From NCBI GenBank assembly GCA_010645155.1, contig CM021316.1, forward strand, positions 370,936-434,935: a stretch of 64,000 nt of DNA. The letters run 5' to 3'. The notes below the pieces were generated by a model. The model saw only the letters and a list, made by a program, of their open reading frames with translations, was not told the DNA's origin and did no database searches. Origin of the DNA: Tigriopus japonicus. Taxonomy: Eukaryota; Arthropoda; Copepoda; Harpacticoida; Harpacticidae. Below, one piece after another: positions 10,810-21,965 of this stretch (position 1 is the first letter of the stretch; each line of letters begins with the position of its first letter). The position numbers and the translations under genes were made by a program.

Positions 10810-11382
10810 TTGGATGGAAAGTCTTACGCATAGCACCACGCTATGGACATTGACAATATCTACTGTCATTTTCAGTCCTTTTCTTGTCCTCCATTTTAAG
10901 ACCTCTACTCTCCACTGGCATTTGGTTTTGTCGAGTTGGGTTTTGGTGAACATTGACAGTCTTAACTGCCACTTGGCAACGTTGCTACCCTGTAAACTCC
11001 TCCGAACCTGCCAGTTGACGCATTTGAGACGTGACTCGTCAATAACATTTACACCTGATTATCGATGACATTTGATGTCGTCCATTTCCGTGGATCCTTA
11101 CAATCTTTCACAAATGACCTTCAATTTTGTCGATCTTGATGTCCTGCAATCCATTCATTTAAATGTTTTATTAACAATAATGGTTTCGTGATTGGACACC
11201 CTGCATGCATTGATGTGTATTTCGATTGTCGACGAGAGAAAGTTAGCTTATGGACAAATAATTTTTCAACATGTTCAAAGTCAGAAATATTTGACAAACA
11301 ACAAATAATATTTGCCATCAAGCTATTTTGTCTTGGATTTGACCAAATATTTGCCGTTTTGTTTCATGTGTAGAACAGCCTT
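10810..11382. repeat. ~0.94-kb inverted-repeat element, copy a (5'-truncated)
   Basis: Matches the last ~570 bp of copies b and c, from the TGGAAAGTCTTACGC region to the terminal TGTAGAACAGCCTT. Its left end is lost. Copy b follows after a single base. Confidence 0.75.
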
Positions 11383-11383
11383 T

Positions 11384-12324
11384 AAGGCTGGTCTACACAT
11401 GAAACATTTTGGCTAGGTTATTTGTCAAATATTCCGAAAATGTTTGGTGTTTGCCAAATGTTTCCATTCTGTTGCTTCTACACGTGAACGTGCAGTTTGT
11501 CAAATATTTTTCCCCTTAGCCAAAGTGTTGCCCATTTTTTCAAATTGTTTCAAACTGGCACTGCCGAAAACTGTTTGAAAACCAGTCACCTTTAGCAGAG
11601 TCCCGTAATTTAGACAGTGAATTGTATACTGCCACATATTGTCACTTTTCAACTACTTTTTTTTCAATCTTGCTTTCTGTCCAAGACCTTTTTCTTTCCT
11701 TCAGTGTCATTTAATTTGGCTGGAAGGTCTTACGCGTGAAGCCACGTTATGGACATTGACAATATCTACTGTCATTTTCAGTCATTTTCTTGTCCCCCCC
11801 CAACCATTTTAAGACCTCTACTCTCCATTGGCATTTGGTGTTGTCGAGTTGGGTTTGGGTGAACATTGGCAGTTATAACTGCCACTTGGCAACGTTGCTA
11901 CCTTGTAAACTCCTCCGAACCTGTCAGTTGACGCATTTGAGACGTGACTAGTCCATAACACTGCCAACTGATTATCGATGACTTTTGATGTCGTACATTT
12001 CCGTGGATCCTTGCAATCTTTCACAAATGACGTTCAATTTTGGTGATCTTGATGCCAAAAGTTAGAGCATCATTGTTTTGTTCTTCAATCTATTTATTTG
12101 AAACTTTTTACTTAACAATAATCGTTTCGTGATTAGACACCCTGCATGCATCGATGTGTATTTCGATTGTCGACCAGAAAAAGTTAGCCAAAGGACAAAT
12201 AATTTTTCAACATGTTCAAAGTCAGAAATATTTGACAAACAGAAAATAATATTTGCCATCAAGCTAATTTTGTCTTGGATTTGACCAAATATTTGCCGTT
12301 TTGTTTCACGTGTAGACCAGCCTT
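11384..12324. mobile_element. ~0.94-kb inverted-repeat element, copy b (complete)
   Basis: Starts AAGGCTGGTCTACACATGAA and ends TTCACGTGTAGACCAGCCTT, giving an imperfect TIR of about 20 bp plus weaker ATTTGxCAAATATTT-like inner symmetry. No transposase ORF, so it is non-autonomous. It carries the uninterrupted version (AATTGTAT at 11620-11627) of the site where a MULE entered copy c. I could not fix a target duplication, so the superfamily is open. Confidence 0.75.
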
Positions 12325-12669
12325 TTACCAATAGTGTCTAAGGTAAGGCAATTGAACGAATTCTGCATGGACAGCTTTTGAAGCAAATGGGAAGTTATTT
12401 TTCTGAAGCCCAGCATAGGTTTTGTAAAGGCTGGTCTACACATGAAACATTTTGGCTAGATGATTTGTCAAATATTCCGAAAATGTTTGGTGTTTGCCAA
12501 ATGTTTCCTTTCTGTTGCTTCTACACGTGAACGTGCAGTTTGTCAAATATTTTTTCCCTTGGCCAAAGTGTTGCCATTTTTTAAAATTGTTTCAAACTGG
12601 CACTGCCAAATACTGTTTGAAAACCAGTCACCTTTAGCAGAGTCGCGAAATTTAGAAAGTGAATTGTAT

Positions 12670-14440
12670 GGGATCCTATGAAATTAGAGCGGATCAAAAG
12701 AGAGTGTGTACACAATAGAGCGTATCAAAATAGCGCCACTTCAAAATAGAGCCACTTCATAAGAGAGCGAATCAACTTAGAGCCAGGTCAAAAGAGAATG
12801 TATTGAATTAGAGCAAAAATAGCGTTCGTTCATTTCGTCATTTTTTGTTGGAATCAAATCAAATCATTTAGTTAACAATGTCAACCGAGTTCACTAAGAC
12901 CCAAAAGGGCAAAGAAAAACTTTTATACCAAGGCCACTTTTTTGTGTATGAAAAAGCCAACAAAAATGGATTGAAAATTTATTGGAGATGTGAATTTTAC
13001 AAAAGCTGTAATGCAAGAGTTCACACAATGGAATGCCAGGTTGTGAAGCAAGTAGGCACTCACACTCATCGCCCCATTCCTGGTCGAAAACAAGTCCTTG
13101 ACAAGGTTCAAAAAGTGAAGGAAGATGCCTCAAATCATCCAAACCGCATGCCAAGGGAAATTCTCACAGAACTTGGAGAATTGAGCGAGTATCAACAGTC
13201 GCAACTTGCAACTTTAAACTCGCAAGTTCAAAAAATTCAGCGAATTAGAAGAACCAAAATCGATTGCAATCCTCTTCCTAGATGTATCAACTTCGCCATT
13301 CCAGAACAGTACACCAAGACATTAGATGGCAAGGAACTCATTTTTTGGGATTCAGGATCTGATGATCCTCAACGAATTATTGTGTTTGGAACAAATTGCA
13401 CAGTACAATTTCTGGCCTCGGTTAGACATGCTTTTACAGATGCCACTTTCAAGTGTGCTCCAGAACTGTTCTTCCAACTTTGGGCTCTGCACGGTCTCAA
13501 AGGATCAAGCACTGTTCCATTGCTCATCGCATTGACGTCAAACAAGACACAAGACACTTATTCAAGAATTTATTCCCAAATCAAAAAAAAAGTTCCAAAA
13601 TTTAACCCATCATCTATGCTAATGGACATGGAACAAGCAAATATCAATGCTGTAAGAATCCATTATCCAGAGGCAAAGCTGCAAATATGCTTGTTTCATC
13701 TATGTCAAGCTGTTTATCGTCAAGCACAGTCATTGGGATTACAACAAGATTACATGAATAATGAAGAAGTAACCATGTTTGTGAAAATGCTCCCCGCACT
13801 TGCATTTGTGGAAGAATCCCACGTCAAAACATATTTTCAAATTCTCGTCAACCAAATACCTACATACGTTGACAAGCTTGATGACTTGGTTAACTACTTT
13901 GAGACACAGTTTATTGAAAAGAGGAATGGGCGGGAAGCCAGAGTCAAACCTTCTTTGTGGAATCAATTCAACAGAGTGAAAGAAAAATTACCAAGATCGA
14001 ACAATTCTATCGAAAGTTGGCATAAACAAATTCATTCCACTCTGTCTTGTACAAATCCTTCTCTCTGGAAGAGCATGAAATTCATTCAAAAGGAATTCCA
14101 ATTTCAAGAAGTTCGTCTTGGAGCATTGGGTCGAGGAGAAGTGTTCCCTCAGAAGAAGAAGAATGTTCTTCATGAAGAAAAAATTTGTAGACTTGTAGAA
14201 CAATTTTCCCAAAAAGAACCTCTCAAATGCTTGAAATCTTTATCATTCACCCTTTCCTCATGAAATACATAGTTGAAAATAGTCTTACGAAATTCACTCT
14301 ATTATGATTGCCTCTAAAATGTCACGCTCTCTTATGATTTGGCTCTATTTTGATTTGGCTCTTTTTTGAAGTGGCGCTATTTTGATTGGCTCTATTTTGT
14401 ACCCACTCTCTTTTGATCCGCGCTATTATCATGTAGACCC
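12670..14440 (+). mobile_element. Full-length FLYWCH-type MULE DNA transposon
   Basis: 1771 bp, bounded by GGGATCCTATGA at the left and ATGTAGACCC at the right. Terminal inverted repeats of about 140-150 bp carry iterated GAGCGGATCAAAAGAGAGTG, AATAGCGCCACTTCAAAA and CATAAGAGAGCG words. The 8-bp AATTGTAT duplication and the empty site in copy b prove insertion. It contains one open transposase gene. Two internally deleted relatives lie at 15494-16229 and 48438-49088. Confidence 0.85.
12878..14263 (+). CDS. MULE transposase with N-terminal FLYWCH zinc finger
   Basis: 461-aa open frame starting at ATG 12878 (context AACAATGTC, the first ATG after the left TIR). Residues about 5-65 form a FLYWCH finger (Cys38, Cys44 and His62/His64 as likely zinc ligands). 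Residues about 180-290 hold a MULE/DDE transposase core. TDATFK (Asp188) and LMDME (Asp250) fit the two catalytic aspartates, and CLFHLCQA (Cys271, His274) is the C-x2-H box. SNNSIESWH further on may supply the glutamate. It would bind its own TIRs and cut and paste the element and its deleted relatives. There is no frameshift or stop. The length is at the short end for the family, so activity is uncertain. Confidence 0.85.
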   Translation: MSTEFTKTQKGKEKLLYQGHFFVYEKANKNGLKIYWRCEFYKSCNARVHTMECQVVKQVGTHTHRPIPGRKQVLDKVQKVKEDASNHPNRMPREILTELGELSEYQQSQLATLNSQVQKIQRIRRTKIDCNPLPRCINFAIPEQYTKTLDGKELIFWDSGSDDPQRIIVFGTNCTVQFLASVRHAFTDATFKCAPELFFQLWALHGLKGSSTVPLLIALTSNKTQDTYSRIYSQIKKKVPKFNPSSMLMDMEQANINAVRIHYPEAKLQICLFHLCQAVYRQAQSLGLQQDYMNNEEVTMFVKMLPALAFVEESHVKTYFQILVNQIPTYVDKLDDLVNYFETQFIEKRNGREARVKPSLWNQFNRVKEKLPRSNNSIESWHKQIHSTLSCTNPSLWKSMKFIQKEFQFQEVRLGALGRGEVFPQKKKNVLHEEKICRLVEQFSQKEPLKCLKSLSFTLSS

Positions 14441-15133
14441 AATTGTATACTTCCACATATTGTCACTTTTCAACAACATTTTTTTTTTCAATCGTGCTTT
14501 TTGCCCAAGACTTTTTCTTTCCTTCAGTGTCTTTTAATTTGGATGGAAAGTCTTACGCATAACGCCACGCTATGGACATTTACAATATCTTCGGTCATTT
14601 TCAGTTCTTTTCTTGTCCCCCCAACCATTTTAAGACCTCTACTTTCCACTGGCATTTGGTTTTGTCGAGTTGGGTTTTGGTGAACATTGGCAGTCATAAC
14701 TACAACTTGGCAACGCTGCTACCTTGTAAACTCCTCCGAACCTGTCAGTTGACGCTTTTGAGACGTGACTAGTCTGTAACACTAACAACTGATTATCGAT
14801 GACTTTTGATGTCGTCCATTTCCGTGGATCCTTGCAATCTTTCACAAATGACGTTCAATTTTGGTGATCTTGATGTCAAAAGTAAGAGGATTATTGTTTT
14901 GTCCTTCAATCCATTAATTTGAAACTTTTTACCTAACAATAATCGTTTCGTGATTGGACACCCTGCATGCATCGATTGCCGACGAGAAAAAGTTAGCCTA
15001 AGGACAAATATTTTTTTAACATGTTCAAAGTCAGAAATGTTTGACAAACAGAAAACAATATTTGCCATCAAGCTAATTTTGTCTTGGATTTGACCAAATA
15101 TTTGCCGTTTTGTTTCACGTGTAGACCAGCCTT

Positions 15134-15493
15134 AAGGAACATAACAAAGAGCAAGCGATAATGCAACTTGTTACCCGGATCCAAGAGACCAGGGCCCGTA
15201 TTCTTATTCCTAACTTGAAGTCCAACTTGAAGTCGGACTTCAAGTACAAAAGTCGAACTCGTTGAAGATCGAACTGGAAGTCACATCCTAGAAGATTTTC
15301 AAGTCCAACTGAATCAAGAACAGCTTAAAACAGGATCTCCCGAAGAAAATAAACCGCGACAGCATCATCTTCCAAAATGACCGGAAGCATCAAAAAGGGC
15401 ATTAAACAGATGAATGACTCTTCAGCACATTTAAGACACAACGGACCCATGGGTGTGAATGTGCGGCCGAAAGCGCTTTCGGTCCATCACTAA
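15134..15493. other. Intervening sequence with short inverted words
   Basis: No gene. ACTTGAAGTCCAACTTGAAG and GGACTTCAAGTAC near 15220-15255 form a local inverted repeat, and CGAAAGCGCTTTCGG at about 15469-15483 is a palindrome at the border of the next MULE copy. Confidence 0.4.
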
Positions 15494-16229
15494 AATAGAG
15501 CCAATCAAAATAGCTCCACTTCAAAATAGAGCCAAATCATAAGAGAGCGTTACATTTTAGAGCCACTCATCATAGAGTGAATATATAAAATTTCTTTCAA
15601 ATATGTATTTCCTGAGGTTAGAGTGAACAAGGCTGCTTCTAAGTATTTGAAAGGCTCTTTTGGGGGAAAAATTGTTTCATGGCCTAGAAAAATTTCTTTA
15701 TGAAGGTCATTTTCCATAAAAAGAGTAGTGCCAACTGTCTCAATTATCTCATCAATGCCAATAGCCCCTTCATGCCCATGGGCTTCAAAAAGCAAATGTG
15801 AAAGAATTAACTTCTGTTCATTAACACTTTGGGATTTTGAAAGTGTAAATTGAAAAAATATCAAAAATTGCATTATTTCTGATAGTCTTATAGCGTCTAC
15901 ACTTTGGCTGCCGAGCCTGTTTGTTGAGATTTTCTATCATAAAAAGGAGCCTTGGTAAAAAAGCTTTTCCTTATCCTTTAGGGTCTTTTTGAACTCCTTC
16001 AACATTGTTAACTAATTTATTTGATTTGTCATTTATAATTTTCTGCTCAAGTTAAAATTGAGGAATTGAACGAACGCTATTTCCGCTCTAATTCAATACA
16101 CTCTCTTTTGACCTGGCTCTAATTTGATTCACTCTCTTATGAAGAGGCTCTATTTTGAACCATCACTATTTTGATTCGCTCTATTTTGTACACACTTTCT
16201 TTTGATCCGCTCTAATTTCATAGGATCCC
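15494..16229 (-). mobile_element. Internally deleted MULE derivative (copy 2), minus orientation
   Basis: The right end GGATCCC with AGCGGATCAAAAGA-type TIR (about 16085-16229) and the left TIR (from 15494, outermost ~46 bp missing) match the MULE at 12670-14440. On the minus strand it keeps part of the transposase N-terminus and a C-terminal segment ending PFKYLEAALFTLTSG (15873-15550), joined by deletion of the catalytic core. Non-autonomous. No target duplication visible because one end is eroded. Confidence 0.75.
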
Positions 16230-16364
16230 GTCACTCCCGTTAGCGTGTTTAAGAAATTTTGGAAAGTGGGCAACTTAGTCCACAATATGCTTGATTATTA
16301 TCAAAAACCGCAACAAAACAATGAAATTCCGCTAGACTTTGGAAATCTCTTCCAAAAGGATCCA
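16230..16364. other. Spacer
   Basis: No gene recognised. Confidence 0.3.
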
Positions 16365-16446
16365 GAAGGGAAGACCATGGATCGAACTCATGAACCCGAG
16401 AGTAACTCGGTCGTTAGTTAAACAACTGCGCTACAACCATCTCCTC
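16365..16446 (-). repeat. tRNA-derived SINE head or tRNA pseudogene
   Basis: On the minus strand there is an internal RNA polymerase III promoter. An A-box-like TAGCGCAGTTGTTTAAC lies about 40 bp upstream of a B box GAGTTCGATCC (+ strand 16379-16389). The cloverleaf is poor (anticodon loop too short in my folding), so I do not call a functional tRNA. Confidence 0.5.
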
Positions 16447-17501
16447 TCCGCCTAATACAGACCCAGACTCATTCTTTTTTCGAATGTCAAAACGATTTAG
16501 GTTTCCTAAAGGACATTTGTTTGACTTTTCCTTTCTTAACCTCAAAATTGTCAAGCTATTGGTATAGTTTTTTCACGAGGATGGAGTCCAGTTGGGTCAA
16601 AGGGATCATTGTTCTACATTGTCGACGGCAATCATTTTATATTGAAATTCACTCAATGTCAAGAAGTCTTTTCGATCCGAATTCTCCAAAAGCAACAAAG
16701 ATGTACATGGGTCATTTATTGATGATTTGTGAATGCAAATGAAAGGTCCTAAAAGATTTCGATCGACAAAACATTACATTAGCCCCCTAATGGTTAGGTT
16801 AGGAACATTGCATTAGCCCCCTAATGTCTTTAACGGGTGTAATTTTTTGTATCCTTTTTGACCGACCAAATAGATGGAAAGTCTTTCTTTATTGATCTGG
16901 CCAAATCAATAAAATAAAAAAATCAATTAGACGGTTGGCGCAAGCAGGTTAGACAAACACACTTGTGGGTTCTTGAACCCGTTTCAAAATCATCCGCCAT
17001 GTAAAACTCATGAATGGAAATTACGTCCCTAAGGCTTTGTTGAAAAAGAAACCGTGCCTTAACGTAGTAATCAAAACAACGGTAAAGGACACACAAAATA
17101 TTAGAGTTGAAGGCGTGGTTAAGATCCATTGTCGGAGAAAGGGGCCTCTATGATGAATTATGTTCTGTACTGTCAAGACCCTAAAACACAAGATAAGGAC
17201 CTCAGTCTGATTTAGTTAAATGTTACCCATGCCCGATATTAAGACAATGTAAGATTTTGAAAATCGAACCGACGAAAGCTTAATAACGGTGTCACAATAT
17301 TTACAAACACCTGAATAAGACATCTTATTTTTGGCTCAAAAGTAGTAACCTTGACTTAATTAGCCTTCAGGATTAATTGTTTGGTCTATGTTGATATATT
17401 TTACTGTTCTAACAATATTGAACATGTGTCCCTATCATTCGTACATTTTTCATCGTCTGGATATAAGTAAGAATTAGTTTGAACAATGCTTAAAACATTT
17501 A
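16447..17501. other. Region upstream of gene II
   Basis: No gene that I can support. A pair of GCATTAGCCCCCTAATG words at about 16777 and 16810 forms a short duplicated palindrome-like motif. The promoter of gene II should lie in the last few hundred bases; no clear TATA box was identified. Confidence 0.4.
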
Positions 17502-20500
17502 ATGATGCAGTGCCTGTACCCTCTTCTGACAGTGTGTTTCTTGAACTTTTTTTACGTTCAAGGTAAATATCCTCTTCAATTCGAATATTTTTTTGGTAAT
17601 TGCAACGCAAAAACGGTCATTTTGTTAGGATGCGTGGAAAACCATGTTCAATGTCTGCCAAGCTTCGAATGGAAATATCGAACTTATCGCACGTTTCATC
17701 ATATCTCAAGCGCCGAGGCTTGCCAAGAAGAATGTTCCAAATATAGCTCACGGGTGAACTATTTCACCCATGACATTTCCTTGCACCGATGTTTGTGCAC
17801 TGCCAATTGTTTGATTGGCCGTGGGGAACGCGCTCAAAACGATATTACTGGGACAATATCGGACCACGATCCCAGTGGCCTATGTCAAGTTAAAATGGGT
17901 AAATCCTACTACCCTCACGTTATCATCAAGTTCACGGTGTTTATTTGAGCTTGAAAAATCATTTTTTCAATTCCAAAAAAATGATACCTCCTTTGAGATC
18001 GGAAAGTAAGACTGTAAATGTTTTTGAATTTTGTTAGTTAAGTTATGGACAAAACCAAAGTAAGGTAGGTCACTTAAAACATACTAAAAGAAATATTTGA
18101 ACATGTTTTCCACTCCTTTTAAAGAACCCTTAAGGGTGTGGTTACATAAAATATCAGATGTACTGTAATATCTTGGCTATTACTTCGCTAAAAGCGAAAA
18201 ACAAAATCTAAAAAATGTAAACAATCTAATGTAGGCAAAAAATCTAGTGAATGTGCCTTCAAGTCTTTTTTCGCCTAGGGGTAGAAACAGGCAATTGTGT
18301 TTTAACTCATTTTTCTCTTTTATTCCATTCATTGTAATGCATGTCTGCTTTAGGTGTCGATAGACCTGGCCAATACCGAAATTTCGACGGACAAAACTTT
18401 TGATCCATAGTGAGAAGTTGACACACTTATTTCAGAAATGGTGAGTGGACCGGCAATCGAAAGGCTCCGAACAGTTGTTGTTGGGATTGAGGAATCAGGA
18501 GAGCTACATGTTGTTAATCTTAATACGTTCAAGAAGCTGAACTGTACTTTTCCTCTTCCGACGGAATCCTATGAAACAAAGGTAAAGATGTCAGACGTTG
18601 GTAACGGAAAATTAAATCCAAAGGACAACAAATTGAGGTAAGAGGAAAGGCTGGAAGTATTCCTAAAGTAAATTATCATCATTATCAGTGTTTAAAATGA
18701 CTGATAAAGTTAAAATCAAATACCTAAACAACTAGTCACATTTTTCTGACCCACAAACCTATAAGGCATACTATTGCTAAACTGCAGTAAAATAGACAAT
18801 ACATGGCTATCACAAATTACAGTAATATTCCAAGAATTCCTCTCGACAGATAAGATATCCTCAAGCATGGACTTCCAAACTACTGGATCTCTGATGATCA
18901 CTAGGTTGGCAAAACACGCAATAAACCGGTTTGTAATAAATTCCCAGGAAACCACTCATTGTACTTGTTTTGAACGACATAACTAACACGGCAACTTCAT
19001 TCGTAAGACAGTATTATCATAAAAACTTGTTTTTCTCTCTGGTTAACTGATTTCCATGGTTCCTAAACTCCTAACAGTACTGTTTTACCAAGACAGCGGT
19101 CGGTCTTTCGACATCCAGTAGTCTATATTCAGACACTTAGGCAGGTGTTTACTGGTACATTTTTAGTGCAAATCCCGCAACGCACCAGCAAACAAACAGC
19201 TTACCTAAACGTCCGAATATGTATGGTATGTCTCAAGGTTGGTTTATGGAATTCTTGAAATTTATGCCCTCGTTTGACAATTACAATTTATCCCACAATA
19301 GCATCCATTCCCGAAGTACGCAAGCTCTACCTTTGTAAAGCATCCCCTGGAAGAGTTCAGATAAAGCCAACTTCTTTTTTGGGTTGGAAAGCTTCAAATC
19401 AAATCGTTCGTAAATCAGTCAGACAATTCAGGTAAAATCCCCAACTGGATTCTTAATATCAGCCATTTATTTGAATAAAAAACTGGATGCAATAACTAAT
19501 AACAAAAAAGTACAAGAACTATCCAAGTATAGGGAGATTGGGCTTGAAACCTGGGTGCAACTTTCGAATCTTTGTCCAAGACAATCATACATGACTTTAC
19601 CTATTCTAATTTTTCTATACCGGCGATAAAAGTCTAACTTATTTAAATGTGATTTAATTCGACAAAGTATATTGAGGGACACCTGCACAAAAGTAAAATT
19701 GACAGAAAAAATTCCTTCGAAGCATGCATGATCTTTTATGCATTTTTTATTTGCATTCTGGGCCATTCACATTTCTAGAGCTCGGAAAAGAGGTTAAAAT
19801 TTGGGCCCAATTATGTCATAAACATGTTGAAAGAAAATGTAGATAAATATTTAAAAAAACTTTAAAAAAGCAAAATATTCTAAAAATAGGTTAATTTAGG
19901 TAAAAAGTATGACAATTAGCATTTTTGGTAGTTGTATTTGACACTTCTTTTTTATTGCACATTCACTATTTAAGAGCATAGAAGCAGGTACATACAACAA
20001 TTTTGGCGAGAAACCTAACCTAAACTTAATTTAACTAAAATTACGGAAAACCAACCCAACCTACCGATTGCTTTAAGAAAAACGTTTTTAACAAAGTACC
20101 ATCTGTTAAGCACGAACCCCAGCTCTCAGAATTTAGAACTGAGCCATCTTTACATTTTGCTAAGGGGGAAGATAGTTCACATCTCTATAGTGCAGCAAGA
20201 ATTTCTCGATGACGCCATCTCCTAGAGCGGCAGACATATTTTATACTGCTTGTGACCATAATGATGTTTAATCCATCGCAAATATACATTTACAAATGGG
20301 AGTGATTACCGTATCATTTTACGGACCTGCTGCCGTCTCTAACTGCCGTTAGCAGTGTAGGCTTGCCAAAAAAATCTCAGTTTTCAAGGGTCAGATTTTC
20401 GAAAAATGTTGCATTTATGAGCAATGGCATGGTTACTGCATGTTGAGAAGTATTGCAAAGTAATTTGAAAATAAATGGAGAAGTTGGAAGCCTTCAATTA

Positions 20501-20867
20501 AACAAATTATTTGTTTTTAGGTTTAGTTGCCCCAGGAACCGATCTCCTCTGGCCATCTTGCTATTCAAAGTCGGGCATTCCTAATTTCAAAGTTCGGAAG
20601 AACCCTCTGAACTTATGTAACAAAATTTTAGATAAAAGCAACAAAACATACTTTTTTGCAAATACAATGTCAAGAATTGCTATTTTAACTGAAATTTGTG
20701 CAGATAAGAAAGGCATTGTTGCAATCACCAGGCCTAAACCTTCATTTTAGTTACCTCGCACGCTCATCAGAAACACAGGTCTTCCGAGCTTTTTTTCCCG
20801 CCAAAAATGATGAAGTCACTAGTAATTGCTGTAATTAGCTCCCACAATAACCCATGGATCGTTTATT

Positions 20868-21060
20868 AATCACTAGATAGCGTGCAAGCTTTAGTCAGGC
20901 CGATTTGGCAAGCGGGGCGGAACGCGTTGAATTTATGAGGAAAATGTCGCCCTCACAACTGTTGAGCGGACAGTTAGTGTGACCAAACATGCAAATCAAG
21001 ACCAACTTTTTTAAACTTGTTCTTGAAGCCACAAGTTAGTTTTTGTCCATATATGCTTTG
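20868..21060 (+). repeat. Dispersed repeat, copy 1 (inverted copy at 50735-50930)
   Basis: About 190 bp shared with the reverse complement of 50735-50930. Common blocks include ATCGTTTATTAATCACTA, GACCAAACATGC, AATCAAGACCAACTTTTTT and TTCTTGAAGCCACAAG. No ORF. Class unknown. Confidence 0.7.
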
Positions 21061-21865
21061 GATCAACCCTACATAACGCAAAAGCTTAAATTTGTGTTCT
21101 TTCTACCAGTGGCTTCTTCAATGTATTGGCAAAAATGTTCGTAGTTGAAGTATTCAAATCCTAGGCTTGATCACCTAGTGAGGTGTTTGATTCTCTCAAG
21201 AAAGTGACCACTAGCAATAACAAAAAATGACCCAAAAACATTACTCAATTCCACATTTGATTCATCAATTGTATGGTTGACATTTGCCTGGTCACACATT
21301 TCAAATGTTCCCGCAGTTTTGTCCGCTCAACAGTTGGCGACCAGAGACACATTTTTAGGCTTACACTCCCTCTAGTTTTAATAGAACTCAATGCAGTAAC
21401 CCAACAAGCACCTTTCAGCTTTGTTGTGCAACGTCACGTTGGCTTTTGAGCGGCAAATTTGATTTTTTTCTATCTCCTGGCGGAAAGACCCAAACGCACC
21501 ATGATATACTAAAAACATGTTGGAAATGGCTGGAATACGTTGAAAAATGCAAAAATAAGCTGAAAAAGGCTGAATTGTTTTTAGTTATTTTGGATGAAAA
21601 CCATCAAAATGGGAAAAACATATTTTATAGGTTTTACACTTTTTTCCTTGTTCTACTTATTTGTATTTGAAGGAAATTTGAGGTTTGTTTTATTTGCATT
21701 GAATTCCCAGACTTAGTGATGAGTTTTGAATTTTTTGACTCGCTGGGTGCCAACATTGCAGTGTTGAACGTCGCCCATTCAGCAAAGCCATCCAGCACAT
21801 CATCCAGCGTTTTTCCGATAATAGTTCTCATGACTATTATCAGATTTGATTCTTCCCCTCTGGGT

Positions 21866-21965
21866 GTGACCTAGGGTCTACAAGTTTCCTCTACAGAGGT
21901 CGGGGAACAGAATCGAACTTGGGACCTCTCTCACCAATGGAAACTACGCCAAACCCAACACTGAA
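21866..21965 (-). repeat. tRNA-derived SINE-like sequence
   Basis: On the minus strand, TTTGGCGTAGTTTCC (A-box-like) lies about 30 bp before AAGTTCGATTCTG (B-box-like, + strand 21908-21921). Same arrangement as at 16365-16446 but a different sequence. Confidence 0.45.

Larger units (their letters stand above)
12427..15133. mobile_element. ~0.94-kb inverted-repeat element, copy c, split by a MULE
   Basis: Left part 12427-12669 and right part 14441-15133 together reproduce copy b. Between them sits a 1771-bp MULE with an AATTGTAT duplication (12662-12669 and 14441-14448). The ends are AAGGCTGGTCTACACATGAA and GTGTAGACCAGCCTT. Confidence 0.75.

Noticed and set aside
16365..16446. Functional tRNA gene
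   Set aside because: Boxes A and B are present, but the anticodon loop and acceptor stem do not fold properly by eye.
17563..17628. Reading straight through this interval as coding in gene II
   Set aside because: It is open and in frame, but it begins GTAAAT, ends TTAG, is AT-rich and separates a signal peptide from the Cys module, so a small intron is more likely. Retention cannot be excluded.
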